Below are positions 51,951 through 61,856 of a stretch of 64,000 bases of DNA, piece by piece. The notes below the pieces were generated by a model. That model was not told where the DNA came from, did not search any database, and saw nothing but the letters and a program-made list of their open reading frames with translations. Made by a program: the position numbers and the translations under genes. The stretch lies in assembly GCA_030428255.1 (NCBI GenBank), contig JAUIBT010000016.1, positions 1 through 64,000 on the forward strand, in the 5' to 3' direction. This stretch comes from Alphaproteobacteria bacterium (GTDB lineage: Bacteria; Pseudomonadota; Alphaproteobacteria; UBA7985; JAUIBT01). Position 1 is the first letter of the stretch, and each line of letters starts with the position of its first letter.

Positions 51951-51990
51951 CTACAAGGAACCTCAGGGAACTACAGGGAACTAAGGAGAG
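51951..51990 (+). repeat. Four 10-bp units in the GH3 gene leader
   Basis: CTACAAGGAA, CCTCAGGGAA, CTACAGGGAA and CTAAGGAGAG follow one another; each contains an SD-like AGG. They lie about 100 bp upstream of ATG 52089. Confidence 0.6.
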
Positions 51991-52088
51991 CCACAGGCCC
52001 TCACAGGGTCCGACTGGAATGCCACCGCTCCCCTTGGCTCCCTGCTCTCTTAGATTTGCCTCTTGAATTTACCCGTTTGGAATTGCCC

Positions 52089-53228
52089 ATGCCGCGCGCT
52101 ATTTTGCTGATAGTCTCAACCCTGGTTTGCCTTACGAGCATAGCGCCTGTGACAAAGGCCCAAAGCCCGACTGCGAACGCGACCCCAGTGGCGTACCCCG
52201 CCGCCGCGCTGAGCCCTGAGCAGATGGTCGGCAGTCTGATCATGATGGGATTTCGCGGCCAAACCCCACCAGACCCCGGCAGCGTGGCTATTGCCCAAGC
52301 GCTAAAGGATCGGCGTGTGGGCGCGGTTCTAACCGTCAAGCGCAACTTTGGCGACGGCCAAGCGGCGAAGATGCTGGCGACCGGCTTGCAGGAGGCCTCG
52401 CCCGATGGACTGCCGGTGCTGATCGGTATCGACCAAGAGGGCGGTTTGATCCAGCGCTTGGGGCCTGCACAAGGCTGGAAGCCCATGCCCAGCGCTGAGG
52501 CTATCGCTCGCGACCTGAGCCCCGCCGAGGCCGAAGCGCTCTATCGCCGCGTGGCCTGCACTCTGCGTCATTGGGGCTTTACCTATAATTTGGGGCCGGT
52601 GGTGGACCTAGTGCGTCAACCCAACAATCCGGTGATCGTCAAACTGCACCGTTCCTTTGGACGAGAGGCCGAGGCCGTCGCCACCTATGCAGCGGCGGCC
52701 GTGCGCGCGCACCGCGCCTGCGGTGTGCTGACGGCGCTCAAGCATTTTCCCGGGCACGGCTCCTCCCTGCAGGACAGCCACAAGGGTCTGACCGATGTCA
52801 CCAACTTGTGGCACCCAGAAGAAATGGACCCCTTCGCGCTGTTGATCCGTCAGGGCATGGCCGACAGCATCATGACCGCCCACATCAGCCACACCAAGGT
52901 TGACCCTGATTTGCCTGCCAGTCTGTCGCCGATCTTCATTGGCGAGGTCCTGCGGCAAACCTTGGGCTACCAGGGGCTGGTGATCAGCGACGACATGACC
53001 ATGGGCGCAATTGCCGACCACTACGGCAGTGTCGAGGCGGCGGTACAGGCGCTGGACGCTGGCGCGGACATGATCATGGTCGCAACCCCCATCGACGAAG
53101 CTCCTGAGCTGCCCGGCCAGATCATCGCTGGGGTCTTGGCCGCCGTGAAAAGCGGCAAACTGGACTGGTCGCGCATCGAGCAAGCCTTTGGCCGGGTCCA
53201 AGCCGCCCGCGCAGCACTGCATCGCTAA
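52089..53228 (+). CDS. Exported glycoside hydrolase family 3 (NagZ-like beta-N-acetylhexosaminidase)
   Basis: 379 residues from ATG 52089. Signal peptide (about 1-24, ending TKAQ). NagZ signature: IGIDQEGGLIQRL, then the His-Asp motif ALKHFPGHGSSLQDSHKG and the nucleophile region VISDDMTMGAI. Typical NagZ is cytoplasmic and recycles muropeptides; the export signal implies periplasmic action on peptidoglycan or another amino-sugar polymer. It is separated from the OmpA gene by a terminator. No ampG or anhydro-muropeptide gene nearby. Confidence 0.87.
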   Translation: MPRAILLIVSTLVCLTSIAPVTKAQSPTANATPVAYPAAALSPEQMVGSLIMMGFRGQTPPDPGSVAIAQALKDRRVGAVLTVKRNFGDGQAAKMLATGLQEASPDGLPVLIGIDQEGGLIQRLGPAQGWKPMPSAEAIARDLSPAEAEALYRRVACTLRHWGFTYNLGPVVDLVRQPNNPVIVKLHRSFGREAEAVATYAAAAVRAHRACGVLTALKHFPGHGSSLQDSHKGLTDVTNLWHPEEMDPFALLIRQGMADSIMTAHISHTKVDPDLPASLSPIFIGEVLRQTLGYQGLVISDDMTMGAIADHYGSVEAAVQALDAGADMIMVATPIDEAPELPGQIIAGVLAAVKSGKLDWSRIEQAFGRVQAARAALHR

Positions 53229-53443
53229 TCATAGCGCGGCGATTGGAGTCGTTCAGGGCTTCGCCTCTGCGCCCATCAGTGCTGCCAAGCGCTGATGCGA
53301 CCCACAAAGCCAAGGTGCTGGCGTGCAACTTTAGACTTGTTCCTTGACTCGCGGCGGCTGGCGGGTTCGAAAAGATATTCGCAACAAAAATCTGCCCCGC
53401 CGCCAAGCGAACCGGTCGAGGTCCCCGAAGAAGGAAGAAACGA

Positions 53444-54763
53444 ATGAACCAGCCGACACCCCTGACCAGCATCTGCGAAAACAGCCTCTTTCGCCCGGGC
53501 GACGTTTTCGTTCTTTTCGGCGAGCTGTTCGGACGCGGCTATGCCACAGGACTGGTCGAGGCCGCCAAAGCGACGGGCATGACCGTCATCGGCATCACTG
53601 TCGGACGCCGCGAAGCCAGCGGCGAGCTGCGCGCGCTGAACCCAGATGAACTGGCCGAAGCCGAGGCCAATCTTGGCGGACAGATCATCAACGTACCACT
53701 GATGGCGGGCTTTGATATGGACGCGCCGGAAGGCAACGACACGCCGACCAAAATGCTGAGCGGCATGACGCTGGACAATTGGCAGGATTACAAGCTGGAC
53801 TGGGCGCAGGTTGATCGCTGCCGCCAGGTTGGCACGGCGCGTTTCACACAAGCCTTAACGCAGGTTATGGAGGCGCTGGCAGGCATGATCCCGGCGGGCA
53901 AAAACGTCTATTTCGCCCACACCATGGCGGGCGGCATTCCCCGCGCCAAAGCCTTTTTGGCCATCGCCAATCGCATCTACAAAGGCCAAGGCGACCGCCA
54001 CCTCTCCTCGCAAGCTTTGCTGGACAGCGACTTGGGCAAGCTGATTTTGCAAAACTTTGACGAGGTGTCTGCCAACAGCTTTGGCCACTTGATCGAGGCC
54101 AGCAGCACACTGCGCGAGCGCCTGGAGGCCGAGGGCGGCCAAGTGCGCTACACCGCCTACGGCTACCACGGAACCCGCGTTTTGATCGGCAACGACTATC
54201 GCTGGCAGACCTACACCAACTACACCCAGGGCTATGCCAAGATGCGGCTGGAAGGCTTTGCCAAAGACGCCTGGAGCCGCGGCATCAAAGCTACTGTCTT
54301 TAACTGCCCTGAAATTCGCACCAACTCGTCGGATGTCTTCTCTGGCATCGAGCTGTCCTTGCTGCCGCTGCTGCAAGCTCTGCGCAAAGAGGGCGACAAT
54401 GCTTGGGTGCAAGGCCTGTGGCAGCAGTGCCAAGACCTGCTGCGCGACGGCGAAACGCTGGGCGATGTGCTGGCCAAGGTGCAGGACTATCTGCAAGACC
54501 CGGTTATGCAGCCCTTCAGCAATTTCGACGCTTGGCCCATGCCCAACAGCGCCGCGCAGGCCGACCTGACCGTCGGCACCTCCAAGACCATCCTTCAGAT
54601 GCACAAGGACAGCAAGCAGCTCATCAGTGATCTGTTAAGCAGCCATGTGTTGGACGCCAGCGGCGCGCTGATTTTCGGAGCAGCCGGTCAGGCCAGCGGC
54701 CCAGTGCTTTGGTTGGATCATGATATTGTGGCCCGCGCGCTGATCGCCCGACACGGCGGGTAG
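53444..54763 (+). CDS. Rossmann-like protein, possible FabMG-type enoyl-ACP reductase
   Basis: 439 residues; AAGGAAG lies 6-8 bases before ATG 53444. The N-terminus (GDVFVLFGELFGRGYATGLV, then GMTVIGITVGRR) looks like the first beta-alpha-beta of a nucleotide-binding SDR-type fold but is longer than SDR proteins. Conserved-looking stretches are YFAHTMAGGIPRAK and YTAYGYHGTRVLIG. I associate this pattern with the triclosan-resistant FabMG enoyl-ACP reductase group, from memory and not checked. Alone between the GH3 gene and the convergent GNAT gene. Confidence 0.45.
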   Translation: MNQPTPLTSICENSLFRPGDVFVLFGELFGRGYATGLVEAAKATGMTVIGITVGRREASGELRALNPDELAEAEANLGGQIINVPLMAGFDMDAPEGNDTPTKMLSGMTLDNWQDYKLDWAQVDRCRQVGTARFTQALTQVMEALAGMIPAGKNVYFAHTMAGGIPRAKAFLAIANRIYKGQGDRHLSSQALLDSDLGKLILQNFDEVSANSFGHLIEASSTLRERLEAEGGQVRYTAYGYHGTRVLIGNDYRWQTYTNYTQGYAKMRLEGFAKDAWSRGIKATVFNCPEIRTNSSDVFSGIELSLLPLLQALRKEGDNAWVQGLWQQCQDLLRDGETLGDVLAKVQDYLQDPVMQPFSNFDAWPMPNSAAQADLTVGTSKTILQMHKDSKQLISDLLSSHVLDASGALIFGAAGQASGPVLWLDHDIVARALIARHGG

Positions 54764-54812
54764 CGCGTGTTGAGTCGCCCATAAGCGGCGCTCGCTTGGC
54801 AGGCCGTGAGGG

Positions 54813-55307
54813 TCAGCGCCCCACTGCCAGAGACTTGGCATAGAAAATTCGCTCAAAGCCATCTTGATGCCCCCGACCCGTCTCGAAATAGCCCAGCGCG
54901 GGATAAAAGCGCTGGTTGGCTAGCATCTTGGTGTTGGTGTAGAGCTTGGCCGTCTTGCAGCCTTGGGCGCGGCCCCAGACCTCGCAGGCGGCCATGAGCT
55001 TGCGCCCCTCGCCCTGCCCTTGGACCGACGGCAGCACAGCGATATTTTCGATCAACAGACAATCCGCATCAATCAGCAGAATGGCATAGCCCAAGCGCTC
55101 CGAAGCCCGTTCTGGCTCGTCCTGAAGGCCCGCGCCCAGCCAAATCCAAGCTTCACCGTTTGCGATATGGCGCGCAAAGTCGGCGTCCATGGGCGCCGGG
55201 CGACGGCCCATCACAGAGATGTATTGGCTGTAGGCTGCCTTGGCGCACTCAGTCATCCAGGTGCTGTCGTCGGCCTCCGCCGGGCGTAGCTGCGCGGCTA
55301 GCATCAT
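54813..55307 (-). CDS. GNAT family N-acetyltransferase
   Basis: 164 residues. The acetyl-CoA-binding motif is IENIAVLPSVQGQGEGRKLM, followed by KLYTNTKMLANQRFYPALGY, which is typical of GNAT enzymes acting on small molecules. Its ATG overlaps the folC stop (ATGA), so it is the last gene of the trp-acc-fol operon. The substrate cannot be predicted. Confidence 0.9.
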   Translation of the reverse strand: MMLAAQLRPAEADDSTWMTECAKAAYSQYISVMGRRPAPMDADFARHIANGEAWIWLGAGLQDEPERASERLGYAILLIDADCLLIENIAVLPSVQGQGEGRKLMAACEVWGRAQGCKTAKLYTNTKMLANQRFYPALGYFETGRGHQDGFERIFYAKSLAVGR

Positions 55308-56572
55308 GCCAGCGCCAGACCGCGCGCGCCCATGACCTTGCCAATCAAATAGAGCGATCCACAGATTAAGACCCGCTCGCCAGGATGTTGTGTTGACAGC
55401 CGCTCAAGTGCGGCCTGAACGCTGGTCTCGACCTCAGCTATGCCGCCAAGCGCGCCCACACTCGCCGCCAGCTCGTCGCCGGTAAAGCTGTTGGGCTCGC
55501 CCGGTATGGTGACGGTCGTCATGCTGGCTGCGGGCTCAAGCAGTGGTTGGAGATAGTTGCCAGCGGCTTTGGTGTTGAGCATGCCCACCACCAAGTGCGT
55601 CGGCCCGTCCCAAGCGGCCAACTGTTGGGCCAGCATAGTGCCGGCCGCAGGGTTGTGACCGCCATCGACCCACACCTCCAAATCCAGGCCGTCGGCGGGG
55701 ATGGACTGCAAGCGCCCGGCCCAGCGTGTTTCAAGAATCGCCGCCTCGCGAGCCTTCATCGGCACGATGAAGTCAGGCTCCAGCATATCCAGCGCCGCCA
55801 TGGCGGTGGCCGCGTTGGCGACTTGGTGATCACCCAGCATACCCGGTGCCGGGTACTCTTTGGGCGCGACATAGAAGCGACGGTCGAGCTGGCCCCAGGG
55901 CAGATTGTGCCCCAGCGCGCGCACCCGCGAAAATCGCTGGTCGGCTACGTTTAAGAGCACTTGCAGCACGGCTTCATCCTGCGGCGCGACACAGACCGGG
56001 CTCATGGTCTTGATAATGCCGGCTTTCTCGCCCGCAATCTTCTCAAGCGTGTCACCCAGAAAGGCTTCGTGATCCATAGAAATGGGCGTGATGACGCTCA
56101 GCTTGGGCTCGTCAACCACATTGGTGGCGTCCAAGCGCCCCCCCAGACCCGTCTCAAGCAGCACGATATCCGCAGGCGTCTCAGCAAAGGCCAAGAGCGC
56201 GGCCACCGTCGTAATCTCGAAATAGGTGATGGTTTCGGGCCCGTTGGCCTCTTCCACCCGCTCAAGCAGCGTCAGAAGATCGGCTTCTGAGATCAGCGCT
56301 CCAGCCAAGCGGATGCGCTCGTGAAAGCGGATCAGGTGCGGCGAGGTGTAGGCGTGGACCTTATAACCCGCTGCCTCCAGCGCGCTGCGCATAAAGGCCA
56401 GGGTCGAGCCCTTGCCGTTGGTGCCCGCGAAATGCACCACCGGCGGCAGCTTGGTATGGGGATTGCCCAAGCGCTTAAGCAGGCGATAGACCCGATCCAG
56501 CGTCAGATCGATGACCTTGGGGTGCAGCGTCATGAGGCGCTGCAGCACCGCATCCGATTGAAAGTCGCTCAT
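55304..56572 (-). CDS. folC: Folylpolyglutamate synthase/dihydrofolate synthase
   Basis: 422 residues from ATG 56572. Mur-ligase family: P-loop HFAGTNGKGSTLAFM, TSPHLIRFHERIRL, LLETGLGGRLDATN, ITPISMDHEAFLG and VDGGHNPAAG. Adds glutamates to folate and, in the bifunctional form, glutamate to dihydropteroate. 13 bp after accD, the usual alphaproteobacterial order. Confidence 0.96.
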   Translation of the reverse strand: MSDFQSDAVLQRLMTLHPKVIDLTLDRVYRLLKRLGNPHTKLPPVVHFAGTNGKGSTLAFMRSALEAAGYKVHAYTSPHLIRFHERIRLAGALISEADLLTLLERVEEANGPETITYFEITTVAALLAFAETPADIVLLETGLGGRLDATNVVDEPKLSVITPISMDHEAFLGDTLEKIAGEKAGIIKTMSPVCVAPQDEAVLQVLLNVADQRFSRVRALGHNLPWGQLDRRFYVAPKEYPAPGMLGDHQVANAATAMAALDMLEPDFIVPMKAREAAILETRWAGRLQSIPADGLDLEVWVDGGHNPAAGTMLAQQLAAWDGPTHLVVGMLNTKAAGNYLQPLLEPAASMTTVTIPGEPNSFTGDELAASVGALGGIAEVETSVQAALERLSTQHPGERVLICGSLYLIGKVMGARGLALA

Positions 56573-56585
56573 GCAGGTTTGGGCC

Positions 56586-57539
56586 TCAGGCTTCACCAGC
56601 GCCATCAGCGTCAGGTTCGGCTGGCTGTTTCGCTGCTTCGTCCAAGCGGTCGCCCGGCACGTCTTCAGGGCGCGGCAGCTCCAGCAGGGAGTCGCCGAGC
56701 AAGAGCGATAGGACTTGCACCAGCTTGTCCTTCATGTCTTTGCGCGCCACAACAATGTCGATGATGCCTCGCTCTTGCAGGAATTCGGAGGTCTGGAAGC
56801 CATCGGGCAGGTCTTCTCCGGTGGTTTGCTTGATCACCCGCTTGCCCGCAAAGCCGATCTGGGCGCCGGGCTCGGCCAGGGTCAGATCGCCCAGCATGGC
56901 AAAAGAGGCCGACACGCCGCCCGTTGTGGGATCAGTCAGCACCACCAGGTAAGGCAAGCCTGCCTCTTTGACCATCTGCAAGGCCACCGTGGTGCGCGGC
57001 ATTTGCATCAGGCTCAAGATGCCTTCTTGCATGCGTGCGCCGCCAGACGCGGTAAAGATGATAAAGGGCGCTTTGGCTTCGATGGCCTTCTCGGCGGCCT
57101 TCACGAAGGTCTCGCCCATGGCCATGCCCATGGAGCCGCCCATGAAGGCAAAGTTCATGATGGCAATCACCACCTCGCGTCCACCCATGAGGCCGTGAGC
57201 AGCGCCCAACGAGTCTTTCTCACCGGTTTTGGTCTGGGCGTCCTTCAGGCGGTCGCCATAGCGCTTGAGATCCTTGAATTTCAACGGATCGGCCGCAACG
57301 CTTGGGATGTCGATCCGCTCAAATGCGCCCTGGTCAAACAGCAGCGCAAAGCGCTCCAGCATGGGCATGCGCATGTGGTGCTCGCAGTGCGGACAGCAGC
57401 GGTGCGTCTCGCTGAGCAGCGGGACATAGATCATCTGCTGGCACGAGGGACAGGAGGTCCACAGATCGTCCGGGACCTCTTTCTTTTTGGCAGAAAAGCC
57501 CGGAATGCGGGGGCGAACGTAGTCGGTCAACCAAGACAT
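56586..57539 (-). CDS. accD: Acetyl-CoA carboxylase carboxyltransferase subunit beta
   Basis: 317 residues. N-terminal zinc ribbon (CPSCQQM... CCPHCEHHM), carboxyltransferase core with MGGSMGMAMGE, FTASGGARMQEG and DPTTGGVSASFAMLGD. The C-terminal 35 residues are an acidic, Ala/Pro-rich tail. It is in the trpF-trpB-trpA-accD-folC order common to alphaproteobacteria. Confidence 0.97.
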   Translation of the reverse strand: MSWLTDYVRPRIPGFSAKKKEVPDDLWTSCPSCQQMIYVPLLSETHRCCPHCEHHMRMPMLERFALLFDQGAFERIDIPSVAADPLKFKDLKRYGDRLKDAQTKTGEKDSLGAAHGLMGGREVVIAIMNFAFMGGSMGMAMGETFVKAAEKAIEAKAPFIIFTASGGARMQEGILSLMQMPRTTVALQMVKEAGLPYLVVLTDPTTGGVSASFAMLGDLTLAEPGAQIGFAGKRVIKQTTGEDLPDGFQTSEFLQERGIIDIVVARKDMKDKLVQVLSLLLGDSLLELPRPEDVPGDRLDEAAKQPAEPDADGAGEA

Positions 57540-57593
57540 AAAACGGGGCTCCTGTTTGGGGCGAATGCGGACTGAGCGAAACGCGCCCTCATG

Positions 57594-58415
57594 CTAGCTG
57601 GCGGATCGCACGCCTTGAGCCAGCGACTGCACAAAATTTAAGACTTCAGGCACCAGGGCGGCGTCGGGTTTGCCGTCGTCGTCCAGGTGCTGCGCGATGG
57701 TCGAGACGATAGCCGATCCAACCACAGCGCCGTCAGAAATGCTAGCGAACTTGGCTGCGTCCTCAGGGGTCTTTATGCCAAAGCCGACTGCGATGGGCAA
57801 TTCGGTGGCACGGCGGATGCGCTCAATGTGGCCTTGAACCACGTTGGCGTCAGCCGAGGCCGTGCCCGTGATCCCCGCGATCGAGACGAAATAGACAAAG
57901 CCAGACGTATTTTTCACCACCGCAGGCAAGCGCTGATCGTTGGTCGTCGGCGTGGTCAGGCGAATAAAGTTAAGTCCGGCTGCAACCGCAGGAACGCAGA
58001 ACTCCTGGTCTTCTTCGGGGGGCAGATCCACCACAATCAGACCGTCAACCCCGGCCGCCAGGGCCGCTTCAATGAAGCGCTCGGGCCCATAGATATAGAT
58101 GGGGTTGTAATAGCCCATCAAGACGATGGGCGTCTCGTCATCCTGCTTGCGAAATTCGGTCACCATATCCAGCGTTTTCTGCAAGGTCATGCCGTGACCC
58201 AGCGCACGCTGCGACGACAACTGGATCGCTGGTCCGTCGGCCATGGGGTCAGAAAACGGCATACCCAGCTCAATCACATCGGCGCCCGCTTTGGGCAGGT
58301 GCGCCAGGATCTGGGCAGAGACTTCGGGGGTTGGGTCGCCAGCGGTTACAAAGGTCACCAACGCCTTACGGCCTTCAGCTTTCAGCGCCGCAAAGCGCTT
58401 TTCAATTCGTGACAT
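57594..58415 (-). CDS. trpA: Tryptophan synthase alpha subunit
   Basis: 273 residues. TIM barrel with [19 protein letters not shown] (catalytic Glu region), [11 protein letters not shown] (catalytic Asp) and the phosphate loop [10 protein letters not shown]. Splits indole-3-glycerol phosphate to indole for TrpB. 13 bp after trpB. Confidence 0.98.
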   Translation of the reverse strand: MSRIEKRFAALKAEGRKALVTFVTAGDPTPEVSAQILAHLPKAGADVIELGMPFSDPMADGPAIQLSSQRALGHGMTLQKTLDMVTEFRKQDDETPIVLMGYYNPIYIYGPERFIEAALAAGVDGLIVVDLPPEEDQEFCVPAVAAGLNFIRLTTPTTNDQRLPAVVKNTSGFVYFVSIAGITGTASADANVVQGHIERIRRATELPIAVGFGIKTPEDAAKFASISDGAVVGSAIVSTIAQHLDDDGKPDAALVPEVLNFVQSLAQGVRSAS

Positions 58416-58428
58416 GCGATGCCCTGCC

Positions 58429-59646
58429 CTAGAATTCGTTCATATTGATGCCGAGCGCGCGCCCGACTGAGAAGATGTCTTTATCGCCGCGTCCGCACAT
58501 GTTCATGATGATGATATGGTCGGCAGGCAGCGACGGCGCGATCTTGGCGACATGTGCCAGCGCGTGGCTGGGCTCCAGCGCCGGGATGATGCCCTCTTCC
58601 CGGCAGCAAAGTTGGAAGGCGTCCAGCGCTTCATTGTCGGTGACGTAGACATAATTCACCCGACCAATTTCGTGCAGCCAGGAGTGCTCAGGGCCGATGC
58701 CAGGATAATCGAGGCCCGCAGAAATCGAGTGGCCTTCCAAGATTTGGCCGTCGTCATCTTGCAGCAAGTAGGTGCGGTTGCCGTGCAGCACGCCGGGTTT
58801 GCCACCGGTCAGCGAAGCGCAGTGCTCGTCTCCGTCCAAGCCGTGGCCACCGGCCTCTACGCCGATGATCTCAAGCTTGTCGTCCAAGAAGGGGTGGAAC
58901 AGGCCCATGGCGTTCGACCCGCCACCGATGCAAGCCACCAGCGTATCGGGCAAACGGCCCTCGGCCTCCAGGATCTGCTCCTTGGCTTCTTCGCCGATCA
59001 CTGATTGGAAGTCGCGAACCATCGCGGGGTAAGGGTGCGGACCCGCCGCAGTTCCGATGATGTAGAACGTGTCTTCAACGCGCGCTACCCACTCGCGCAG
59101 CGCCTCGTTCATGGCGTCCTTCAACGTGCCGTTGCCCGCTGTCACTGGCACGACCTTGGCGCCCAGCATCTTCATGCGGAACACGTTGGGAGCCTGGCGC
59201 TCGATGTCGGTCGCGCCCATGTAGACCACGCACTCCATCTTGAACAGAGCGCACACCGTAGCGGTAGCAACGCCATGTTGACCCGCACCGGTCTCAGCGA
59301 TGATGCGCTTTTTGCCCATGCGGCGCGCCAACAGGATCTGACCCAGCGTGTTGTTAATCTTGTGCGCGCCGGTGTGGTTCAGCTCGTCACGCTTCAGGTA
59401 GAGCTTGGCACCGCCAAAATAGCGCGTCAGGCCTTCAGCAAAGTAGAGCGGCGACGGACGCCCAACGTAGTGTTTGGAATAATAGTCAAAATCGCGCTGA
59501 AAACTGGGGTCCGCTTTGGCCTCGTTGTAAGCCTTCTCCACCGCCAAAATCAGGGGCATGAGGGTTTCGGCGACATAGCGCCCGCCAAAGATGCCAAAGT
59601 GGCCGTTCTCGTCCGGCCCGGTGCGGAAGGAGTTGACTTGGTTCAT
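58429..59646 (-). CDS. trpB: Tryptophan synthase beta subunit
   Basis: 405 residues. PLP-lysine motif [27 protein letters not shown], the PLP phosphate loop [10 protein letters not shown] and EPSHALAH. Joins indole and serine to tryptophan. Probably cotranscribed with trpF, 99 bp upstream. Confidence 0.98.
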   Translation of the reverse strand: MNQVNSFRTGPDENGHFGIFGGRYVAETLMPLILAVEKAYNEAKADPSFQRDFDYYSKHYVGRPSPLYFAEGLTRYFGGAKLYLKRDELNHTGAHKINNTLGQILLARRMGKKRIIAETGAGQHGVATATVCALFKMECVVYMGATDIERQAPNVFRMKMLGAKVVPVTAGNGTLKDAMNEALREWVARVEDTFYIIGTAAGPHPYPAMVRDFQSVIGEEAKEQILEAEGRLPDTLVACIGGGSNAMGLFHPFLDDKLEIIGVEAGGHGLDGDEHCASLTGGKPGVLHGNRTYLLQDDDGQILEGHSISAGLDYPGIGPEHSWLHEIGRVNYVYVTDNEALDAFQLCCREEGIIPALEPSHALAHVAKIAPSLPADHIIIMNMCGRGDKDIFSVGRALGINMNEF

Positions 59647-59745
59647 TTGCAGATCTTTCTGTTCGCGCGTTCCCGCCGATTTAAGCGAGCCAGGCGCTCA
59701 TGTCTAGCCGTGAAGTGGTTCAAGGCAGCCCCAACCGACGGTCGC

Positions 59746-60387
59746 CTAGCCGTTTGCGCTCGCTGCGCGACAGAAGGCAGCGATCTTGTCCAGATCCTTA
59801 ACGCCCCTTTGTCCCTCGACGCCTGAGGAAACATCGACGATCTTTGCGCCGGTCTGTTCGATTGCTTGTGCCACGTTGTCAGGGGTCAGGCCGCCCGCCA
59901 ACAGCCACGGGCAAAAGGCTTGATAGTTGGCAACCAGCCTCCAATCAAATGCGACCGCATTGCCGCCCGGCAGCTCCGCGCCCTTGGGCGGCTTGGCGTC
60001 AAACAGTGCCAGATCAATGGCTTCTTCGTACTCGTCGGTCCAGTCAAAATCTTTGGCGGATTCAATTGGGAAGGACTTGCAGATCTTGACCCCGTGGCGT
60101 TCGCGCAGCCAGGCGCAAAACGCCGGGGTTTCCTCGCCGTGGAGCTGTATCACGTCGATTGGCAGATCAAATAGCAGCTCTTCAACAAAGCTTTCCGCCG
60201 GGTTGACCACCAAAGCCACCGTCTGGATACGCCCTTTGGCAGACTTGATCAGTTTTGCCGCCTTCGCCGCTGCGATGGCCCGCGGGCTTTTGTCATAGAA
60301 GACAAAGCCAGCATAGCTCGCGCCACTTTCGATGCTTGCCTCCAAAGCGTCCTGCGTTGTGATGCCACAAATCTTAACTTGTGCCAA
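59746..60387 (-). CDS. trpF: Phosphoribosylanthranilate isomerase
   Basis: 213 residues. Starts with AQVKICGITTQDAL (catalytic Cys), then YAGFVFYDKSPR, IQLHGEE, and the C-terminal DVSSGVEGQRGVKD with the catalytic Asp at its start. First enzyme of the trpFBA set in the operon that runs to folC. Confidence 0.97.
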   Translation of the reverse strand: MAQVKICGITTQDALEASIESGASYAGFVFYDKSPRAIAAAKAAKLIKSAKGRIQTVALVVNPAESFVEELLFDLPIDVIQLHGEETPAFCAWLRERHGVKICKSFPIESAKDFDWTDEYEEAIDLALFDAKPPKGAELPGGNAVAFDWRLVANYQAFCPWLLAGGLTPDNVAQAIEQTGAKIVDVSSGVEGQRGVKDLDKIAAFCRAASANG

Positions 60388-60443
60388 ATTCCCCTCCTCG
60401 TTTGGGCCCTCTAGCCTAAGCTTCTCGGCTTAAGCTTTGCGAT

Positions 60444-61265
60444 CTAGGCCACACGTGTTGCGCCCGGACGCCAGCCTGTGCGGATATAAAACACGATGGC
60501 TGAGACCGTTACCAAGCCGATCACAATCATAAAGGATAGAAGCATGCCAGCAAAAGACCAGACAAAATAGGATTTGTTGAGCGTGATGGTCCCGTACTCG
60601 TCCACTGCTTCAAGGACCATGGGATAATAAAGATCGATGATGCGGCGCAGCGCCATCAGCACAAAGAATGGCGGTAGAATGGTACCACCGGCAACCAGTA
60701 AAAGCTTCAGGTTGATGGCGCGCGAGGTCAACCAAGAATCGCTCAATGTATAGGGTGCATCGACGGCCGTCGCAGGGAACACGAAGCCCAAGCGCATAAA
60801 GGCCATCAAAGTTGCAAGCGCGCACAGCCAGAACACCAAGACCTGCAAGGCTGGAGCCCAGCTCCACAGGACCAACCACATAAAAATGCCCACCAGAAAC
60901 AACGGCAACATCAGCACGACGATAATGGTCAGGCTCTTTAGGAACCGCCAGTATCGCTCTATGCCCGCAGAAGATAGGTCCGGTATGATCTCAAGCCGGT
61001 CAAGCAAGAGCAGGCGATAAAGCGCAATCGCCACCCAACATTGAATGATCAAATTGACGACCAGCACCTCCAAGGTTTGCACCAACCAATTGGGCAACCA
61101 AGCAAAGTTCATATAGATGATCTGGTCCGCCCCGATATAGAGCCCAACGCTCAGCGTGTAAGGCAGCGCGCACAGCACGATGATGTGGAAGAACTTTTCC
61201 TTAAGCTCGGCATAGCAGTCCACAATTGTACTGCGCACCGGGATATCCGGATAAAGAACAGTCAT
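60444..61265 (-). CDS. Multi-pass inner membrane protein of unknown function
   Basis: 273 residues from ATG 61265 (GGTGAAACC upstream). Six hydrophobic segments, roughly at 30-50, 63-85, 115-135, 137-158, 190-215 and 240-265; many aromatic residues. The loop DLSSAGIERYWRFLKSL and the end FYIRTGWRPG are basic and probably cytoplasmic. No family recognised. It lies between lapA-like and trpF on the same strand, an insertion into the common ihfB-lapA-trpF order. Confidence 0.75.
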   Translation of the reverse strand: MTVLYPDIPVRSTIVDCYAELKEKFFHIIVLCALPYTLSVGLYIGADQIIYMNFAWLPNWLVQTLEVLVVNLIIQCWVAIALYRLLLLDRLEIIPDLSSAGIERYWRFLKSLTIIVVLMLPLFLVGIFMWLVLWSWAPALQVLVFWLCALATLMAFMRLGFVFPATAVDAPYTLSDSWLTSRAINLKLLLVAGGTILPPFFVLMALRRIIDLYYPMVLEAVDEYGTITLNKSYFVWSFAGMLLSFMIVIGLVTVSAIVFYIRTGWRPGATRVA

Positions 61266-61457
61266 GGTTTCACCGTCATCGTTTGGGGCTTTCTGGGTCG
61301 ATGTGCCGATTGATGTGGTCCAAATTGCGGATGCTCGCAAGCACTTGCCACCTTGCTGATGTCATGTGCGGCAAAGCCTGGGTCTGTCAACCGCCCATCC
61401 CCGCTGCATGTGAGATCATTGCAAGCTCGGGACCAAGAGCCGGCCCTAGGTCCGCAC

Positions 61458-61856
61458 TTAGCGGCGGCTGGCCAGCTTGGTCTGAACCAACAAAGCTTTG
61501 CTGCTGGCCGACTGACTGGGCTCGCGCAAGCTCTCCAGCTCGCGCTCGGCGGACTTCAGCGCCCGCCGCGTTTGACGCAGACGCCGCCGTGTCGCGCTGC
61601 CTGCCAGCCAGGTCATCACGGCCCCCCAAAGCAAACCGAAGCCCACGAAGGAAAACAGCCAAGCCCAGACTGGCAGGCTGAGAGCACCGTCGTAGAGCAC
61701 ATCGGCATCCAGGGCCAAAGGCTCGGGGTTAGACAGCACCAGGACCAGACCCAGGAAAAGACCCAAAAGGGAAAGGACGCTAAAAACAAATCGCACCACG
61801 CTGGAACCTGCTCCTGTCACTTGCACATGCTGGTTGATCTTGTCGCTGGCCGACAC
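61458..61856 (-). CDS. LapA (DUF1049)-domain membrane protein
   Basis: 132 residues from GTG 61856; GTG starts nearer the first helix are possible. Two membrane helices (about 22-42 and 64-85) around a short periplasmic loop with the conserved NPEPLALD and LPVWAWLF patterns, then a basic coiled-coil tail (RRRLRQTRRALKSAERELESLRE). Related to LapA, an LPS-assembly regulator; the role here is not tested. Position next to ihfB is common in alphaproteobacteria. Confidence 0.83.
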   Translation of the reverse strand: MSASDKINQHVQVTGAGSSVVRFVFSVLSLLGLFLGLVLVLSNPEPLALDADVLYDGALSLPVWAWLFSFVGFGLLWGAVMTWLAGSATRRRLRQTRRALKSAERELESLREPSQSASSKALLVQTKLASRR

